A stretch of DNA of 64,000 nucleotides from Bremia lactucae. Lineage: Eukaryota; Oomycota; Peronosporomycetes; Peronosporales; Peronosporaceae. The stretch is taken from NCBI RefSeq assembly GCF_004359215.1, contig NC_090624.1, forward strand, positions 1,846,503 through 1,910,502, in the 5' to 3' direction. This document shows, one piece after another, positions 63,481 to 64,000 of the stretch (its first letter is position 1; each line of letters begins with the position of its first letter). The notes beneath the pieces were generated by a model. That model did not search any database. It was not told the origin of the DNA and was given only the letters and a program-made list of their open reading frames with translations. A program made the position numbers and the translations under genes.

Positions 63481-63609
63481 ATAGAATTTATCCGAAACCT
63501 CGAACACGGCGTCCAAGTCCACGCTGCATGCTGTCAACATTGGTATGGCTTGTCCGAAGTGGAAGACTGCTTTCAACAATTTCATTCCAGGTAGCTCGAA
63601 GCCATTTTG

Positions 63610-64000
63610 TGTGACGTAGTGGCAGTATTACCAGTAACTGCACTACGCCATAAGACATAAATACAAATGCATAATTGTCTCTTCCAACATTTCTGGATAT
63701 AATACTACAAGGAAGGTATACCTAAACGTGATTGGCCCAAAATCTACTAAGAACACTTACTATTCCGTATGAAATATGTTCCAAGATACCTTAAGATACC
63801 TGAACTCCCACAGACATCTGGAACATTTCAAGTTATGTCCGTTCCTGAAAACAAGGATGTAATTTAGGAAATGATACGGCTACGCGAACGGAACCGAGAT
63901 ATCGACTGGGGAACCGGAAGAGTTTCGCCTCCACCAAGGTGAACAACTTCAAAGAAGCTCAACTTAGAGTGCCCAAACAACGTCTAGTTTAACGTGTACA
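63610..64000 (+). repeat. Family E LTR, plus (start; runs to or past the window end)
   Basis: TGTGACGTAGTGGCAGTATTACC begins at 63610 and matches the inverse of 60590-60762 over ~190 bp. Its end is not recognised and may lie beyond the window. 63850-64000 has no gene I can support. Confidence 0.55.

Larger units (their letters stand above)
60763..63609 (-). mobile_element. Family E gypsy element (degenerate, minus)
   Basis: Minus order from the right: RT, RNase H, integrase zinc region, core, C-terminus, chromodomain, purine tract. The chromodomain ends within ~30 bp of the purine tract, so there is no antisense ORF region. Gag and most of protease are missing. The LTR at 63610 lies in the opposite orientation, so it is not the 5' LTR of this element. 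Confidence 0.75.

Overview
This window looks like a repeat-rich, gene-poor stretch of an oomycete nuclear genome, most likely Peronosporales such as a Phytophthora or a downy mildew. The evidence is the set of chromodomain-bearing Ty3/gypsy retrotransposons, host genes with few short GT-AG introns, and the gene content (a eukaryotic MCM6, a YheT/ABHD-type hydrolase and an unrecognised multi-pass membrane protein). No species can be named from sequence alone. Single N characters at 10566, 37565 and 52062 look like assembly joins, and each coincides with an abrupt change of content.

About 80% of the window is LTR retrotransposon, nested, inverted and broken. I separate the families by LTR: A (TGTAACGGGG..., about 430 bp, many copies), B (TGTAATGGGGCAC..., about 480 bp), C (316 bp), D (about 550 bp, ending CCTACA), E (TGTGACG...), one related solo LTR (F), a gag-pol without recognised LTR (G), and two Ty1/copia RNase H remnants. 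Layout: 1-874 is the 5' end of a minus A copy. 915-8540 is B1, inserted in an A LTR with a 5-bp target duplication. 8585-12950 is a chimera of an A 5' end and a C 3' end. 12951-15903 is a D 5' half (minus). 15904-19398 is a B 3' half (minus). 19399-27260 is the most complete A copy (A2). 27340-27767 is a solo A LTR. 29913-33672 is a host block (an S/T/Y/P-rich protein and MCM6, convergent). 34248-37565 is a D 3' half (minus). 37890-43400 is a mosaic of A, G, D and copia pieces. 43690-51727 is a cluster of A copies (tandem, then tail-to-tail). 52063-52399 is another A LTR. 52677-57850 is a host block (membrane protein and hydrolase). 58769-59139 is a solo LTR. 59330-64000 holds copia, an unidentified pseudogene and an E-type gypsy element.

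The most interesting feature is an extra ORF on the ANTISENSE strand at the 3' end of the A, B, C and D elements. In each family it begins close to or just inside the 3' LTR, runs back toward pol, and ends in a heptad-rich, probably coiled-coil segment that overlaps the sense-strand integrase C-terminus/chromodomain region. The N-terminal parts differ: acidic in A, SR-rich with a Cys cluster in C, charged in B, low-complexity in D. The E element has a chromodomain but no space for such an ORF. No function is visible. Antisense ORFs near the 3' LTR are known from some plant gypsy elements, but I know of no description for oomycete chromoviruses.

No retrotransposon copy here is intact: every gag-pol carries stops, frameshifts or deletions. 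The host genes appear intact.
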